This document shows, piece by piece, positions 8,285 to 16,822 of a stretch of 64,000 bases of DNA; position 1 is the first letter of the stretch, and each line of letters starts with the position of its first letter. A model generated the notes under the pieces. That model saw nothing but the letters and a program-made list of their open reading frames with translations. It ran no database searches and was not told the DNA's origin. A program made the position numbers and the translations under genes. This stretch comes from Pedobacter sp. MR2016-24 (lineage in GTDB: Bacteria > Bacteroidota > Bacteroidia > Sphingobacteriales > Sphingobacteriaceae), in the NCBI RefSeq assembly GCF_026239655.1, contig NZ_JAPIVO010000001.1, forward strand, positions 744,001 to 808,000, in the 5' to 3' direction.

Positions 8285-10162
8285 TTATGGCAGCAAATCA
8301 AGATTCAGCCTTCTGCGCATCTCTTCCAGCTTCGGATTCTTTTCTACCAGGTAATTGTATTTTTCTATACTGGTATACAGGCGGTTCTCCAGTTTGCTCT
8401 CTACTTTTTTAGTAACAATTCCCAATGCAAAGTTTTTCAGTTTCGTTCTAAGGAAATTTAAAAATTCAACCTGCTCGTTTTGTAATATGCTTTCCTGCGC
8501 AAGATTGGTAATCAGCACTGTGATCTCGTTAGGTTTAGTGATAACGGGCTCGTTCGTGCTCAGAATGGTATAGAAGTTTATTTTATTTTCGTCTTTAATT
8601 TTCTGTGTATACGCTTTCCACAGCACCATGAGTTCTTCATGTGTAAATGGTTCTTTTTCTTCCCCATATACATATTTAGGCTCATCGCTGTCTATTCCTC
8701 CGGCAGCATTGGTCAAAGCTGTTAAAGAAGGAATCAGCGTACCTGCAGCAATACTGCCCGGCGCATTTGGCTTCAGTACAATCTTGTTTACCGAATTTTT
8801 ATGCGGAACGGCTTGTGGCCTTTCTGGCATTTTTTCGGCAGCAGGTGGCACCAGGGGAATAGTATTGGGTAAATCGGCAATAGGTATTGCCGGAATTTGC
8901 TGAGCAGGTGTTGATGGCGGAGCCTGACTAAACTGTTGCGATGGTGCAGGTAGGGGATCAGGTCTGTCTGAAGGGCTGACCTCAGTTTTTACATCAGTTT
9001 TTTTTTTAGTCTGATCAGTGTCAGTTGCAGGTGCCGGAGCTGTATGTGGTTGTTGTGCCAGTTGTAATACCGAAGGTATGTGGCACATTTTAATCAGCGA
9101 CAGCTCCACCTGGAGTCGCTGGTTCTTACTGTTCTTATAAGTGAGATCACATTGATTGGCTAGGTTTAACGCAGTTAAAATGAATGAAACCGATGTTTGC
9201 TGACTCTGTGCAAGGTATTTCTGTTTAATATTTTCACTTACTTCCAGCAGCTTTACCGTTTGAGGATCTTTTCCTACCAGTAAATTGCGGAGGTGACTGG
9301 CCAGACCGTTGATAAAATTATTGCCATCAAAGCCATTATTAAGGATCTCATCGAACAAGACTAAGGCTTTACTGACATCAGCACCAGTCAGATATTGTGT
9401 CAGTCTGAAATAATAGTCGTAGTCAAGGATATTCAGGTTGTCTATAACTGACTTATAGGTCAGATTTTTATTCGTATAACTGACAATCTGATCGAACATG
9501 GAAAGTGCATCACGAAGTCCGCCATCAGCTTTTTGAGCAATGATATGCAGTCCGTCTGCTTCTACAGCTATGTTTTCACGAATGGCAATCTGGTTTAAAT
9601 GGCCGGCGATATCTTCTACCTGAATCCTGTTGAAATCAAAAATCTGACAGCGGGACAGGATAGTTGGCAGGATTTTGTGTTTTTCAGTCGTAGCCAGTAT
9701 AAATATGGCATATGAAGGTGGTTCTTCAAGTGTTTTAAGAAATGCATTGAAAGCATTTGCCGAAAGCATGTGCACCTCGTCAATAATATATATTTTATAC
9801 TTGCCCGCTTGTGGCGGAATCCTTACCTGCTCAATCAGGCTGCGGATATCATCTACTGAATTATTTGATGCGGCATCAAGCTCATGAAAATTGAAAGAGT
9901 GGCCTGTCTGAAATGAAACACAGGAGTCACATACCCCACAGGCTTCTATCTCATTTGTTAAATTCGTACAATTGATCGTCTTCGCGAGAATACGCGCACA
10001 AGTAGTTTTACCTACTCCTCTGGGACCACAAAATAAGAAAGCCTGTGCAAGCTGATTGTTTTTTATCGCATTTTTTAAAGTCCCGGTTATGTGATGTTGT
10101 CCCACAACGGTTTCAAACGTTGCTGGACGGTATTTACGGGCCGATACGATAAAATTCTCCAT
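8285..10162 (-). CDS. dnaX: DNA polymerase III subunit gamma/tau
   Basis: A 625-residue clamp-loader ATPase that loads the sliding clamp and, in its long form, joins the polymerase cores. Residues 1-240 form the AAA+ module: Walker A GPRGVGKT at 46-53, zinc cysteines C65, C75, C78 and C81, Walker B IIDEVH at 126-131, and the arginine-finger motif LSRCQ near 170. Residues 240-365 form the oligomerisation domain III. A Pro/Ala-rich linker follows, then the tau-specific C-terminal domain. Codons 386-389 contain a run of ten A residues (plus-strand 8998-9007) exactly where gamma would end; loss or gain of one A leads to a stop within three codons. Confidence 0.95.
   Translation of the reverse strand: MENFIVSARKYRPATFETVVGQHHITGTLKNAIKNNQLAQAFLFCGPRGVGKTTCARILAKTINCTNLTNEIEACGVCDSCVSFQTGHSFNFHELDAASNNSVDDIRSLIEQVRIPPQAGKYKIYIIDEVHMLSANAFNAFLKTLEEPPSYAIFILATTEKHKILPTILSRCQIFDFNRIQVEDIAGHLNQIAIRENIAVEADGLHIIAQKADGGLRDALSMFDQIVSYTNKNLTYKSVIDNLNILDYDYYFRLTQYLTGADVSKALVLFDEILNNGFDGNNFINGLASHLRNLLVGKDPQTVKLLEVSENIKQKYLAQSQQTSVSFILTALNLANQCDLTYKNSKNQRLQVELSLIKMCHIPSVLQLAQQPHTAPAPATDTDQTKKKTDVKTEVSPSDRPDPLPAPSQQFSQAPPSTPAQQIPAIPIADLPNTIPLVPPAAEKMPERPQAVPHKNSVNKIVLKPNAPGSIAAGTLIPSLTALTNAAGGIDSDEPKYVYGEEKEPFTHEELMVLWKAYTQKIKDENKINFYTILSTNEPVITKPNEITVLITNLAQESILQNEQVEFLNFLRTKLKNFALGIVTKKVESKLENRLYTSIEKYNYLVEKNPKLEEMRRRLNLDLLP
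8998..9007 (-). promoter_or_regulatory. Ten-A slippery tract in dnaX (gamma/tau switch candidate)
   Basis: Ten consecutive A on the coding strand encode K386-K388 plus the first base of T389. With one extra A the frame reads Lys-Lys-Lys-Asn-stop; with one A fewer it reads Lys-Lys-Lys-Leu-Met-stop. Thermus thermophilus makes gamma by transcriptional slippage on a comparable run of A in dnaX; use here is inference. Confidence 0.55.
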
Positions 10163-10289
10163 CGCAACGAAATTAGAAATTTTTTACGGAGCTTGCTGTG
10201 TCTTTGGGAAAATAAAATAAAGTTTATAGTTGCGCAGAGCTAAATAGTACAGAAAAAGAACTAGTTTTACTTTTTTAAAATATTATTTC

Positions 10290-11546
10290 ATGAAACGCAC
10301 GCTTCTCTCCTTGTTCTTAGCAGTTCCACTGTTATGTCAGGCTCAATCGAATTATCAATCAGGATACGTTGTAACCAGCGATAAAGATACTTTAAAAGGA
10401 TTTATTGATTATAAGGAACGCAGGATTAATCCATCCTCATTTAGTTTTAAACCCACTTTGAATGATCAGGCCAAAACGTATTCATTAAAAGATTGCTCTG
10501 CCTATGGTATCAAAGGGATGGAGTACTTTGAACGCTATACCGTAAAAATAAGTATGAATGATGTAGCGATTTCAAACTTACCTGTTGGCCTGGATTCTGT
10601 CTACAGGGTTGATACTGTCTTTTTGAGAGTATTACAAAAGGGTAAGAACGTTACAATGTTTTCTTATGTAGACGGACTGAAAGAACGCTTTTATATTATG
10701 GACAAAGATAACGGCGTTCCCGAAGAGCTAGTCAGACATCTGTTCCTGAACCCCGAGAATAATAGCAGCGTGGTTACCGTCAGTAAATATTTGAGACAAT
10801 TGCTGGCGATCAGGCGTAAATTCACAACAGTTACTACTGAGGAAGAACAGAAAATTGGTAAAGTAGATTATACGAAACGGGATTTGATGAAGGTAGTGAG
10901 TGTCCTTAACGAACAGCATCAGGAGCAGTCAAAATTCCCGAGAACCAGATTTTTTGGTGGGGTAGGACTCAATATCACAAATGCGATATACCAGGGCGAA
11001 AATGGACTCGCCGGAACATCAGCTCAGCATAAAACTTCATCTCTGCCTTTTATCACGGGTGGTTTGGATGTATTTGCTAATCCAGCCATCGGCAGATTAA
11101 TTTACCGGACAGAACTGTCTTTTTTTATCAGCAAATATGAAGTGTCGAACACAACGGCAATCCAGGCAAGATCTCGGTTGGCACATACCTTTGATCAGTA
11201 TAGTGCAGTGCTTACGCCACAGTTGATTTATAACATATATAATAGAGATCACTTTAAGTTTTTTATCGGCGCAGGAGTAGGACTTAATTTCTTAAAGTAC
11301 AGTAATAACAGTTCGTCTGTTACTAATTCTGTTTTCACACCGTCTACCGCCACCGTGACAGAGAATGCTATTAAATTTGAACCGTTTACTACTTCATTTC
11401 CACTCAGTGCAGGTATAATGCTGAATAAAAAGCTGGAAATCACAGGCAGTTACTCGGCCAATTTTTCCCTGACTGACTATTCTTATTTCTCTGTAGCTGC
11501 GAGAAGGATGAAAATTGGTATCAACTATATGCTGGGCAAACGCTAA
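10290..11546 (+). CDS. Secreted protein with outer-membrane beta-barrel C-terminus
   Basis: A 418-residue protein with a signal peptide (MKRTLLSLFLAVPLLCQAQ). The N-terminal half (about 20-180) begins with GYVVTSDKDTLKGFIDYKER, a pattern common in Bacteroidota envelope proteins. After a polar helical linker, the part from about residue 210 (RTRFFGGVGLNITNAIY) alternates strands and turns and ends with RMKIGINYMLG, as in small outer-membrane beta-barrels. The specific role is unknown. It is followed after 37 bases by the ThuA-like gene on the same strand. Confidence 0.72.
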   Translation: MKRTLLSLFLAVPLLCQAQSNYQSGYVVTSDKDTLKGFIDYKERRINPSSFSFKPTLNDQAKTYSLKDCSAYGIKGMEYFERYTVKISMNDVAISNLPVGLDSVYRVDTVFLRVLQKGKNVTMFSYVDGLKERFYIMDKDNGVPEELVRHLFLNPENNSSVVTVSKYLRQLLAIRRKFTTVTTEEEQKIGKVDYTKRDLMKVVSVLNEQHQEQSKFPRTRFFGGVGLNITNAIYQGENGLAGTSAQHKTSSLPFITGGLDVFANPAIGRLIYRTELSFFISKYEVSNTTAIQARSRLAHTFDQYSAVLTPQLIYNIYNRDHFKFFIGAGVGLNFLKYSNNSSSVTNSVFTPSTATVTENAIKFEPFTTSFPLSAGIMLNKKLEITGSYSANFSLTDYSYFSVAARRMKIGINYMLGKR

Positions 11547-11583
11547 AAAGATTGTAAATTGGAAGAACCAATTATAGATTAAA

Positions 11584-12330
11584 ATGAATAAAAGAATAAA
11601 TCAACTCGCTTGTTGTCTGCTATTACTGTTTTCGGTTAATGCCATCAGCAGTTCTGCCATTGCACAAAATAAAAGAATTCTTGTTTTTTCTAAGACAGCA
11701 GGATTTTATCATCAGTCTATACCTGCCGGTATTGCCGCCTTACAGAAATTAGGTGCTGAAAATAAGTTCGCAGTAGATACAACAAAAGATGCTGCTGTAT
11801 TTACTGCGGCTAACCTGAAGCAATATGCAGCGGTTGTATTTTTAAGTACTACCGGAGATGTGCTTAATGGTGAACAACAAAAAGCTTTTGAGGAATACAT
11901 CCAGGCTAGTGGAGGTTTTGTGGGTATACATGCAGCAACAGATACGGAATATGAATGGCCATGGTACGGAAAGCTGGTTGGGGCCTACTTTTTGAAACAT
12001 CCCGAACAGCAGATGGCAACACTGCAGGTAGTTGACCGCAGGAATATTTCCACCAGGCATCTTCCCGCAACCTGGGCAAGGAAAGATGAATGGTACAATT
12101 TTAAAGAGATACAGCCCGATCTGCATGTACTGATTAAACTGGACGAAAGTACTTACAAAGGAGGAACAAATGGTAATGATCATCCAATAGCCTGGTATCA
12201 TAATTATGACGGGGGAAGAGCTTTTTATACCGGGCTTGGTCACGTAGATGCCTCTTATACAGATCCTTTATTTTTAAAACATTTACTTGGCGGCCTACAG
12301 TATGCCATAGGAATAAAACGTACGAAATAG
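11584..12330 (+). CDS. Secreted ThuA-domain protein
   Basis: A 248-residue protein with a signal peptide ending near AIAQ (residue 28) and one ThuA-like domain of the class I glutamine amidotransferase fold. Motifs: RILVFSKTAGFYHQSIPAGI, VVFLSTTGDVLN, the GGFVGIHAATDTEYEWPWYG core, and GRAFYTGLGHVDASY near the C-terminus. ThuA proteins are linked to trehalose and other sugar use and occur widely as secreted proteins in Bacteroidota. The exact substrate is unknown. Distance and strand suggest it may share a transcript with the preceding beta-barrel gene. Confidence 0.85.
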   Translation: MNKRINQLACCLLLLFSVNAISSSAIAQNKRILVFSKTAGFYHQSIPAGIAALQKLGAENKFAVDTTKDAAVFTAANLKQYAAVVFLSTTGDVLNGEQQKAFEEYIQASGGFVGIHAATDTEYEWPWYGKLVGAYFLKHPEQQMATLQVVDRRNISTRHLPATWARKDEWYNFKEIQPDLHVLIKLDESTYKGGTNGNDHPIAWYHNYDGGRAFYTGLGHVDASYTDPLFLKHLLGGLQYAIGIKRTK

Positions 12331-12340
12331 TCTTTAAACT

Positions 12341-12371
12341 TTTGATTTATAGAAATTTATTCCTAGGTTTG
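12341..12371 (+). promoter_or_regulatory. Bacteroidota-type promoter for the rpsF operon
   Basis: TTTG at 12341-12344, a 19-base spacer, and TAGGTTTG at 12364-12371: an exact match to TTTG-N19-TAnnTTTG. It lies 46 bases before the rpsF start. Confidence 0.75.
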
Positions 12372-12416
12372 CAACCCCGTTTAAGGCGGGAAAATAAACA
12401 TTAAATAATCATAACA

Positions 12417-12779
12417 ATGAATCAGTACGAAACTGTTATCGTTCTAACCCCGTTGTTGTCAGAAGAAGTTGCGAAAGAAGCATTAGCGAAATTCAGCAAA
12501 ATCATCACTGACAGCGGAGCCGAAATTGTTCAAGAGGACAATTGGGGTTTGAGAAAATTAGCGTATCCGATTGAGAAAAAAGCAAGCGGATTCTTCCACC
12601 TTACAGAGTACAAATCTTCAGGTGAATTAATTAACAAATTGGAATTAGAACTAAAACGCGATGAGCGTGTTCTACGTTTCTTAACCATTAGATTAGACCG
12701 TCATGCGGTGGCATATAATGAAAAGAAACGCAGTGGTGCTTTTAACAAAAAACCTAAGAAAGAGGAGGCTGCAGCATAA
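12417..12779 (+). CDS. rpsF: 30S ribosomal protein S6
   Basis: A 120-residue S6 protein, a component of the small-subunit platform that pairs with S18. Marks: [15 protein letters not shown] at the start, the [19 protein letters not shown] segment, [19 protein letters not shown], and [11 protein letters not shown] Lys-rich C-terminal tail follows. First gene of the rpsF-rpsR-rplI operon. Its stop codon overlaps the ATG of rpsR by one base (TAATG), which suggests translational coupling. Confidence 0.97.
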   Translation: MNQYETVIVLTPLLSEEVAKEALAKFSKIITDSGAEIVQEDNWGLRKLAYPIEKKASGFFHLTEYKSSGELINKLELELKRDERVLRFLTIRLDRHAVAYNEKKRSGAFNKKPKKEEAAA

Positions 12780-13042
12780 TGGCTAAAGATCAGATACAAT
12801 ATGTTACCGCTCCAAAAGTGGACGATAACAGAAAAAAATATTGCCGTTTCAAAAAGAATGGTATTAAATATATCGATTATAAAGACGCAAACTTCCTGTT
12901 AAAATTCATCAATGATCAGGGTAAAATCTTACCTCGCCGTTTAACCGGTACTTCATTGAAATTTCAACGTAAAGTGGCTCAGGCTGTAAAACGCTCTCGC
13001 CACATTGGTTTGTTACCTTTCGTTGCTGACCAATTAAAATAG
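12779..13042 (+). CDS. rpsR: 30S ribosomal protein S18
   Basis: An 87-residue S18 protein. Marks: the [15 protein letters not shown] segment, [20 protein letters not shown] and the C-terminal [17 protein letters not shown]. In the ribosome it binds S6 and the 16S platform. It keeps only one of the cysteines seen in zinc-binding forms (C at about residue 22), so no zinc site is expected. Starts within the rpsF stop codon and is followed after 10 bases by rplI. Confidence 0.97.
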   Translation: MAKDQIQYVTAPKVDDNRKKYCRFKKNGIKYIDYKDANFLLKFINDQGKILPRRLTGTSLKFQRKVAQAVKRSRHIGLLPFVADQLK

Positions 13043-13052
13043 AAGCTGAGAC

Positions 13053-13496
13053 ATGGAAATTATATTAAAACAGGACATCAAATCTCTTGGAGAGAAAGAT
13101 GATATTGTAAACGTAAAGCCAGGTTACGGCCGTAACTACCTTATCCCACAAGGATTTGGTGCTTTAGCTACTCCTTCTGCTAAAAAAGTATTAGCAGAAA
13201 ACCTGAAGCAAGCAGCGTTTAAACAAGATAAAATTAAGAAAGATGCGGAAAGTATCGCTACACGTTTAACTGATGTTAAATTGTCTATCGGCGCTAAAGC
13301 AGGTGAAACAGGTAAGATTTTTGGTGCTGTAAACACTATCATGATTGCTGATGCATTGAAACAACAAGGTTTTGATGTTGACCGTCGCCGTATCACTTTC
13401 GAAACTGAACCTAAATTTGTTGGTGAATACGTAGCCAACTTAAACTTACACAAAGAAGTGAAAGTTAAAGTTCCTTTCGAAGTTGTAGCTGAGTAA
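13053..13496 (+). CDS. rplI: 50S ribosomal protein L9
   Basis: A 147-residue L9 protein, which binds 23S rRNA near the L1 stalk. The N-terminal RNA-binding domain has MEIILKQDIKSLGEKDDIV and GYGRNYLIPQGFG; a long connecting helix (about residues 40-75) leads to the C-terminal domain with KIFGAVNTIMIADAL and a final VKVPFEVV strand. Last gene of the rpsF-rpsR-rplI operon and followed by a strong terminator. Confidence 0.97.
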   Translation: MEIILKQDIKSLGEKDDIVNVKPGYGRNYLIPQGFGALATPSAKKVLAENLKQAAFKQDKIKKDAESIATRLTDVKLSIGAKAGETGKIFGAVNTIMIADALKQQGFDVDRRRITFETEPKFVGEYVANLNLHKEVKVKVPFEVVAE

Positions 13497-13512
13497 TCAT
13501 CTTACAAAACAT

Positions 13513-13547
13513 AAAAAAAGCGTTCCGGTTACCGGAACGCTTTTTTT
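13513..13547. terminator. Bidirectional terminator after rplI
   Basis: Perfect nine-base GC-rich stem GCGTTCCGG / CCGGAACGC (13520-13540) with a three-base loop, preceded by seven A and followed by seven T; it can serve both rplI and the convergent gene. Confidence 0.9.
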
Positions 13548-13565
13548 ATGTTTAAAAAACAGGGG

Positions 13566-13862
13566 TTAAAAACTTTTTCTTCTTTTAGATCTGTTCTCGT
13601 CAATAATTCTGCGGATCTCTTTTACATCACTTTTGGAGAATCCATGAACTTCAACCTTGTTTCCATTATGGAATAATCTGAGCGTAGCGAATCCAATCAT
13701 CGGAGAGTCCACCTCTATAGCCGTAATGTCCTCGTAGTTCAGGTATTTAGAGTCGCCGCTAAATAATCCCGGAACTTTTATTTCAATGCTGTTTTCTTCT
13801 AAATAAATCTCTGCAGGAAAAACCTTGTTACCTTCTGAGAGTCTTGATGCTGTAAATTTCAT
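13566..13862 (-). CDS. Small PH-domain-like protein
   Basis: A 98-residue protein without signal peptide. The pattern of short strands followed by a C-terminal helix (KSDVKEIRRIIDENRSKRR) and the motif LNYEDITAIEVDSPMIGF resemble small bacterial PH-like domains. It ends in a very basic tail. The gene is monocistronic, convergent with rplI and upstream of nothing on its strand except the terminator. Function unknown; the fold assignment is inference from pattern only. Confidence 0.65.
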   Translation of the reverse strand: MKFTASRLSEGNKVFPAEIYLEENSIEIKVPGLFSGDSKYLNYEDITAIEVDSPMIGFATLRLFHNGNKVEVHGFSKSDVKEIRRIIDENRSKRRKSF

Positions 13863-13904
13863 TCTTGCTGATCTGAGTGTAATACGGAAGCAAATCTAAA
13901 CAAA

Positions 13905-15005
13905 TTATTGTGCTGTCTGCTTTTGTGCGTCAATTGCTTTTAACAATTTCTCATAAGGCGCATTGAACTTCTCAATACCTTCATCTTCCAGCTGCTGTGT
14001 CAGTTGATTAAGGTCAATGTCTGCATGTTGAAGTTGTGCCAATACAGCAGAGGCACCTTCAAGATCAATTTCCAGCCGACTCGCAGGATCACCATGATCA
14101 CGAAAAGCATCCAGTGTTTCCATAGGCACGGTATCCACTGTATCCGGACCAATTAGTGCTTCTACGTATTTGGTGTCTTTAAATTCAGGGTTTTTACTAC
14201 CTGTACTTGCCCATAACAAACGTTGTGGTCTTGCACCTTCAGCAGCAAGCTTCTCCCAGCGCGGACCGCTAAAAACCTCTTTGTATATTTCATAAGCTTT
14301 TTTAGCGGAAGCGATCGCTACTTCACCCTTCAGGTCGGTCAATTCTTTTTCCTGAAGTATCGGATCTACCAGTACATCTATCCGGCTTAAAAAGAAACTT
14401 GCTACAGAAGAGATCTCATTGATGCTTTTTCCATTAGCCAGACGTTCTTCCAGACCAGTAATATAAGCTTCAGTGACTTCACGATAACGCTCCAATCCAA
14501 ATAATAAGGTTACGTTAATATTCAGGCCTTCACTGATGGCTTTTTGAATAGCAGCCAAACCAGGTTTAGTACCGGGAATCTTAATCATCACATTTTTTCT
14601 GTCTACAGCTTCCCAAAGCTCCAGTGCCTGTTTAATCGTGCCCTCGGTGTCAAGAGCCAGTAATGGCGACACTTCCAGGCTTACATAACCGTCAGCACCT
14701 TTTACTTCCTCATTGTATACAGGTAAAAGAATTTCTGCTGCCTGCTGTATATCTTTCACAGCCAGACGGTAAAAGATGTCTTCATTACTTATATTTTCTT
14801 TGGAGAATGCTGCAATATCGGCATCATAATCCGCACTGCTGCTAATTGCTTTTTCAAAAATAGCGGGATTTGAGGTAACACCTCTTACACCATCTTCATC
14901 AATCAGCTGTTTCAATTTACCCGATTTAATAATATCGCGGTCAATAAAATCCAGCCATATACTCTGACCGTAATCGTGTATTTTTTTTACTTTACTTGTT
15001 TCCAT
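13905..15005 (-). CDS. tal: Transaldolase
   Basis: A 366-residue transaldolase of the long bacterial (TAL type 3B) group, which moves a dihydroxyacetone unit between sugar phosphates in the non-oxidative pentose phosphate pathway. Marks: IWLDFIDRDIIKSGKL, the GVTSNPAIFEKAI motif (about residues 40-52), VSLEVSPLLALDT, the active-site lysine in VMIKIPGTKPGL (about residue 143), INVTLLFGLERY, and RLLWASTGSKNPE. Length and motifs are normal. No neighbouring pentose phosphate genes are seen, so it is probably transcribed alone. Confidence 0.93.
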   Translation of the reverse strand: METSKVKKIHDYGQSIWLDFIDRDIIKSGKLKQLIDEDGVRGVTSNPAIFEKAISSSADYDADIAAFSKENISNEDIFYRLAVKDIQQAAEILLPVYNEEVKGADGYVSLEVSPLLALDTEGTIKQALELWEAVDRKNVMIKIPGTKPGLAAIQKAISEGLNINVTLLFGLERYREVTEAYITGLEERLANGKSINEISSVASFFLSRIDVLVDPILQEKELTDLKGEVAIASAKKAYEIYKEVFSGPRWEKLAAEGARPQRLLWASTGSKNPEFKDTKYVEALIGPDTVDTVPMETLDAFRDHGDPASRLEIDLEGASAVLAQLQHADIDLNQLTQQLEDEGIEKFNAPYEKLLKAIDAQKQTAQ

Positions 15006-15116
15006 GTCCTTTGTATTTTGTAAAAGAACAACTTCGGGGATTTAATGTTTATACCAGCTAAAATATATGCACTCCTGTGACAAAGCATTATTTATCCTTT
15101 TTATTAACTTTGGCCA

Positions 15117-15806
15117 ATGTCTAAAAATAAAAGTAAGGTTATAGCGTGGATAACCAGAATTGCTGTGTGGTTTGTTTCAGTGAGCGTACTTTGGGTATTG
15201 GCCTATCGTTTTATCAATCCGCCGATCACCATGCTGATGATCATGCGTAATATAGAGCGTAAATCGGATGGTAAGACCTTTAAGACAGAGAAGGATTGGG
15301 TGGACCTGGAAGATATGTCTGACAATATAAAAAGAGCTGCAATAGCTGGTGAAGATCAGCTGTTTGTACACCATGCCGGTTTTGATATCAAGGCCATCGG
15401 CAGAGCCTATAGTGCCAATAAACAGGGGAGTACCGTCAGAGGTGGAAGTACAATCTCTCAGCAGACAGCAAAAAACGTATTCTTATGGCCCGGTCGGTCA
15501 TGGCTGCGTAAAGGCTTTGAAGCTTATTTCACTTTACTGATTGAACTGTTGTGGGGTAAAGAACGAATTCTGGAAGTGTACCTCAATGTGATTGAAATGG
15601 GGGATGGAATTTATGGAGCAGAAGCGGCATCACAAAGTTATTATCAAAAATCCTGTAAAAACCTGAACCGTTCCCAGGCATCCCTGATCGTAGCATGTTT
15701 TCCTAATCCCATTCGCTGGACGCCATTGCATCCAACGCGGTTTATCAAACACCGGCAATACCTGATTATGAACAATATCCGCAGATTGGGGCCTTTAAAA
15801 TTTTAG
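15117..15806 (+). CDS. mtgA: Monofunctional peptidoglycan glycosyltransferase
   Basis: A 229-residue GT51 enzyme that polymerises lipid II into glycan chains at the inner membrane. One N-terminal membrane helix (about residues 9-31) anchors it. Catalytic motifs: the EDQLFVHHAGFD motif with the first glutamate at about residue 79, RGGSTISQQTAKNVFLW (about 107-123), and KERILEVYLNVIEMGDGIYG (about 149-168). No transpeptidase domain follows, so it is monofunctional. A TAACTTTG at 15105-15112 sits almost at the ATG, so a leaderless or very short-leader transcript is possible. It ends nine bases from a convergent gene. Confidence 0.93.
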   Translation: MSKNKSKVIAWITRIAVWFVSVSVLWVLAYRFINPPITMLMIMRNIERKSDGKTFKTEKDWVDLEDMSDNIKRAAIAGEDQLFVHHAGFDIKAIGRAYSANKQGSTVRGGSTISQQTAKNVFLWPGRSWLRKGFEAYFTLLIELLWGKERILEVYLNVIEMGDGIYGAEAASQSYYQKSCKNLNRSQASLIVACFPNPIRWTPLHPTRFIKHRQYLIMNNIRRLGPLKF

Positions 15807-15815
15807 CCAGATCGA

Positions 15816-16295
15816 CTAAAGCAGATCTGCAAAAACTTTGTTGTGCCAGCTGTCCCTAAGAGGAACTTCCCATTTGTTCTCAAAATCCTCCAGTGTCTGT
15901 ACCAAATTATTGAATACAATAGAATCACGGGTAATCTTTTTAATACTGATCAGCGTTTCAAAATCTTCCTTATTCAATACCACTACTTTGTCATCAACTT
16001 TATAGGCCATGTTAAAACGATTAAACAGATCTACACTGTATTCCTGCTCAATGCCTTTAATAACCCGTACTGACGCATCAATAGAGCAGCCTGTAGTGCC
16101 TGCAGAGGCTTCATCAACAATAAAGACGATGAAATAATTATATAAAATTTCTGCTTTTGCCTGCAGCTGGTGGCCATGTGCCTTCCATTGAGAAGTAAAG
16201 TCATTCAGTTGTAGCTGAATAGCCTGCTGCTCGTCAGTACTGAACTCGCGGTCACTTTGGTAGATCCAAACTTTAGATTGTGGAGAAAAACTCAT
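15816..16295 (-). CDS. Conserved Bacteroidota hypothetical protein (159 aa)
   Basis: Start chosen at the ATG giving MSFSPQSKVWIYQSDREF, because this matches the usual beginning of the family; ATGs at 16310 and 16346 are alternatives. The protein is soluble, with an N-terminal strand-helix part, a central LYNYFIVFIVDEASAGTTGCSIDASV segment (partly shown) carrying a conserved-looking Cys, and a C-terminal helical end. Relatives are often labelled ABC transporter ATPase in databases, but there is no Walker A or B motif here, so that name is not supported. Function unknown. Confidence 0.75.
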   Translation of the reverse strand: MSFSPQSKVWIYQSDREFSTDEQQAIQLQLNDFTSQWKAHGHQLQAKAEILYNYFIVFIVDEASAGTTGCSIDASVRVIKGIEQEYSVDLFNRFNMAYKVDDKVVVLNKEDFETLISIKKITRDSIVFNNLVQTLEDFENKWEVPLRDSWHNKVFADLL

Positions 16296-16345
16296 ACACA
16301 AATTTAACATTTTATTTAAATTGACCTCTTTAAATATCCGATCCA

Positions 16346-16822
16346 ATGAAAAAGTTTACATTTTGCTTGAAAATAGGTGCATACGGCATGTTATGTATAG
16401 GTTTTCTTTCTTTTTCATTCCCTGATCCTTTAGAAGAGGATGCAGGTTACGTGCAGCAGCAACTCTCCGCGCATTGTAATGCTATATCGGGAACACCACA
16501 GGTCAAAAAGTATGAACTGAATGTAACGAAGACAGGTTTCTGCCGCTATAAACGCTTTCTGCAAAATGGGAAGGTAGAATACTTCTCCTTTAATCTGATC
16601 AAATTCAAGCATATGGATTACCTCGGCAATTCGCAAAATGGGATTTTATACCTGCGTACAAAAGGTGATGATGTCATCGTGCAGACTTACAACGACAGCA
16701 GGGGCGGAGATATTGACAGTATGGCTACTTATATGTCAATTCCCCTTAAAAGCATTGAACCTGAAGACCTGAATGAGTTTGCACAGCGCTTTCAGCGGAT
16801 GAGCCTGGCTTTACGCCGATAG
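16346..16822 (+). CDS. Secreted protein of unknown function
   Basis: A 158-residue protein with an N-terminal signal sequence (hydrophobic about residues 9-26, ending LSFSFPDP). The rest is strand-rich with several Tyr and Phe and no known motif that I can name. Its 3' end overlaps the convergent metallo-hydrolase gene by 77 bases; both frames look real because each keeps family-like sequence up to the overlap. It could be anchored or periplasmic. Function unknown. Confidence 0.65.
   Translation: MKKFTFCLKIGAYGMLCIGFLSFSFPDPLEEDAGYVQQQLSAHCNAISGTPQVKKYELNVTKTGFCRYKRFLQNGKVEYFSFNLIKFKHMDYLGNSQNGILYLRTKGDDVIVQTYNDSRGGDIDSMATYMSIPLKSIEPEDLNEFAQRFQRMSLALRR

Noticed and set aside
8998..9007. Sequencing error in the A run of dnaX
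   Set aside because: With ten A the frame is intact over all 625 codons, so the length given is the biologically sensible one; errors would break the frame.
15816..16346. Name ABC transporter ATPase for the 159-residue protein
   Set aside because: No Walker A, Walker B or signature motif is present.
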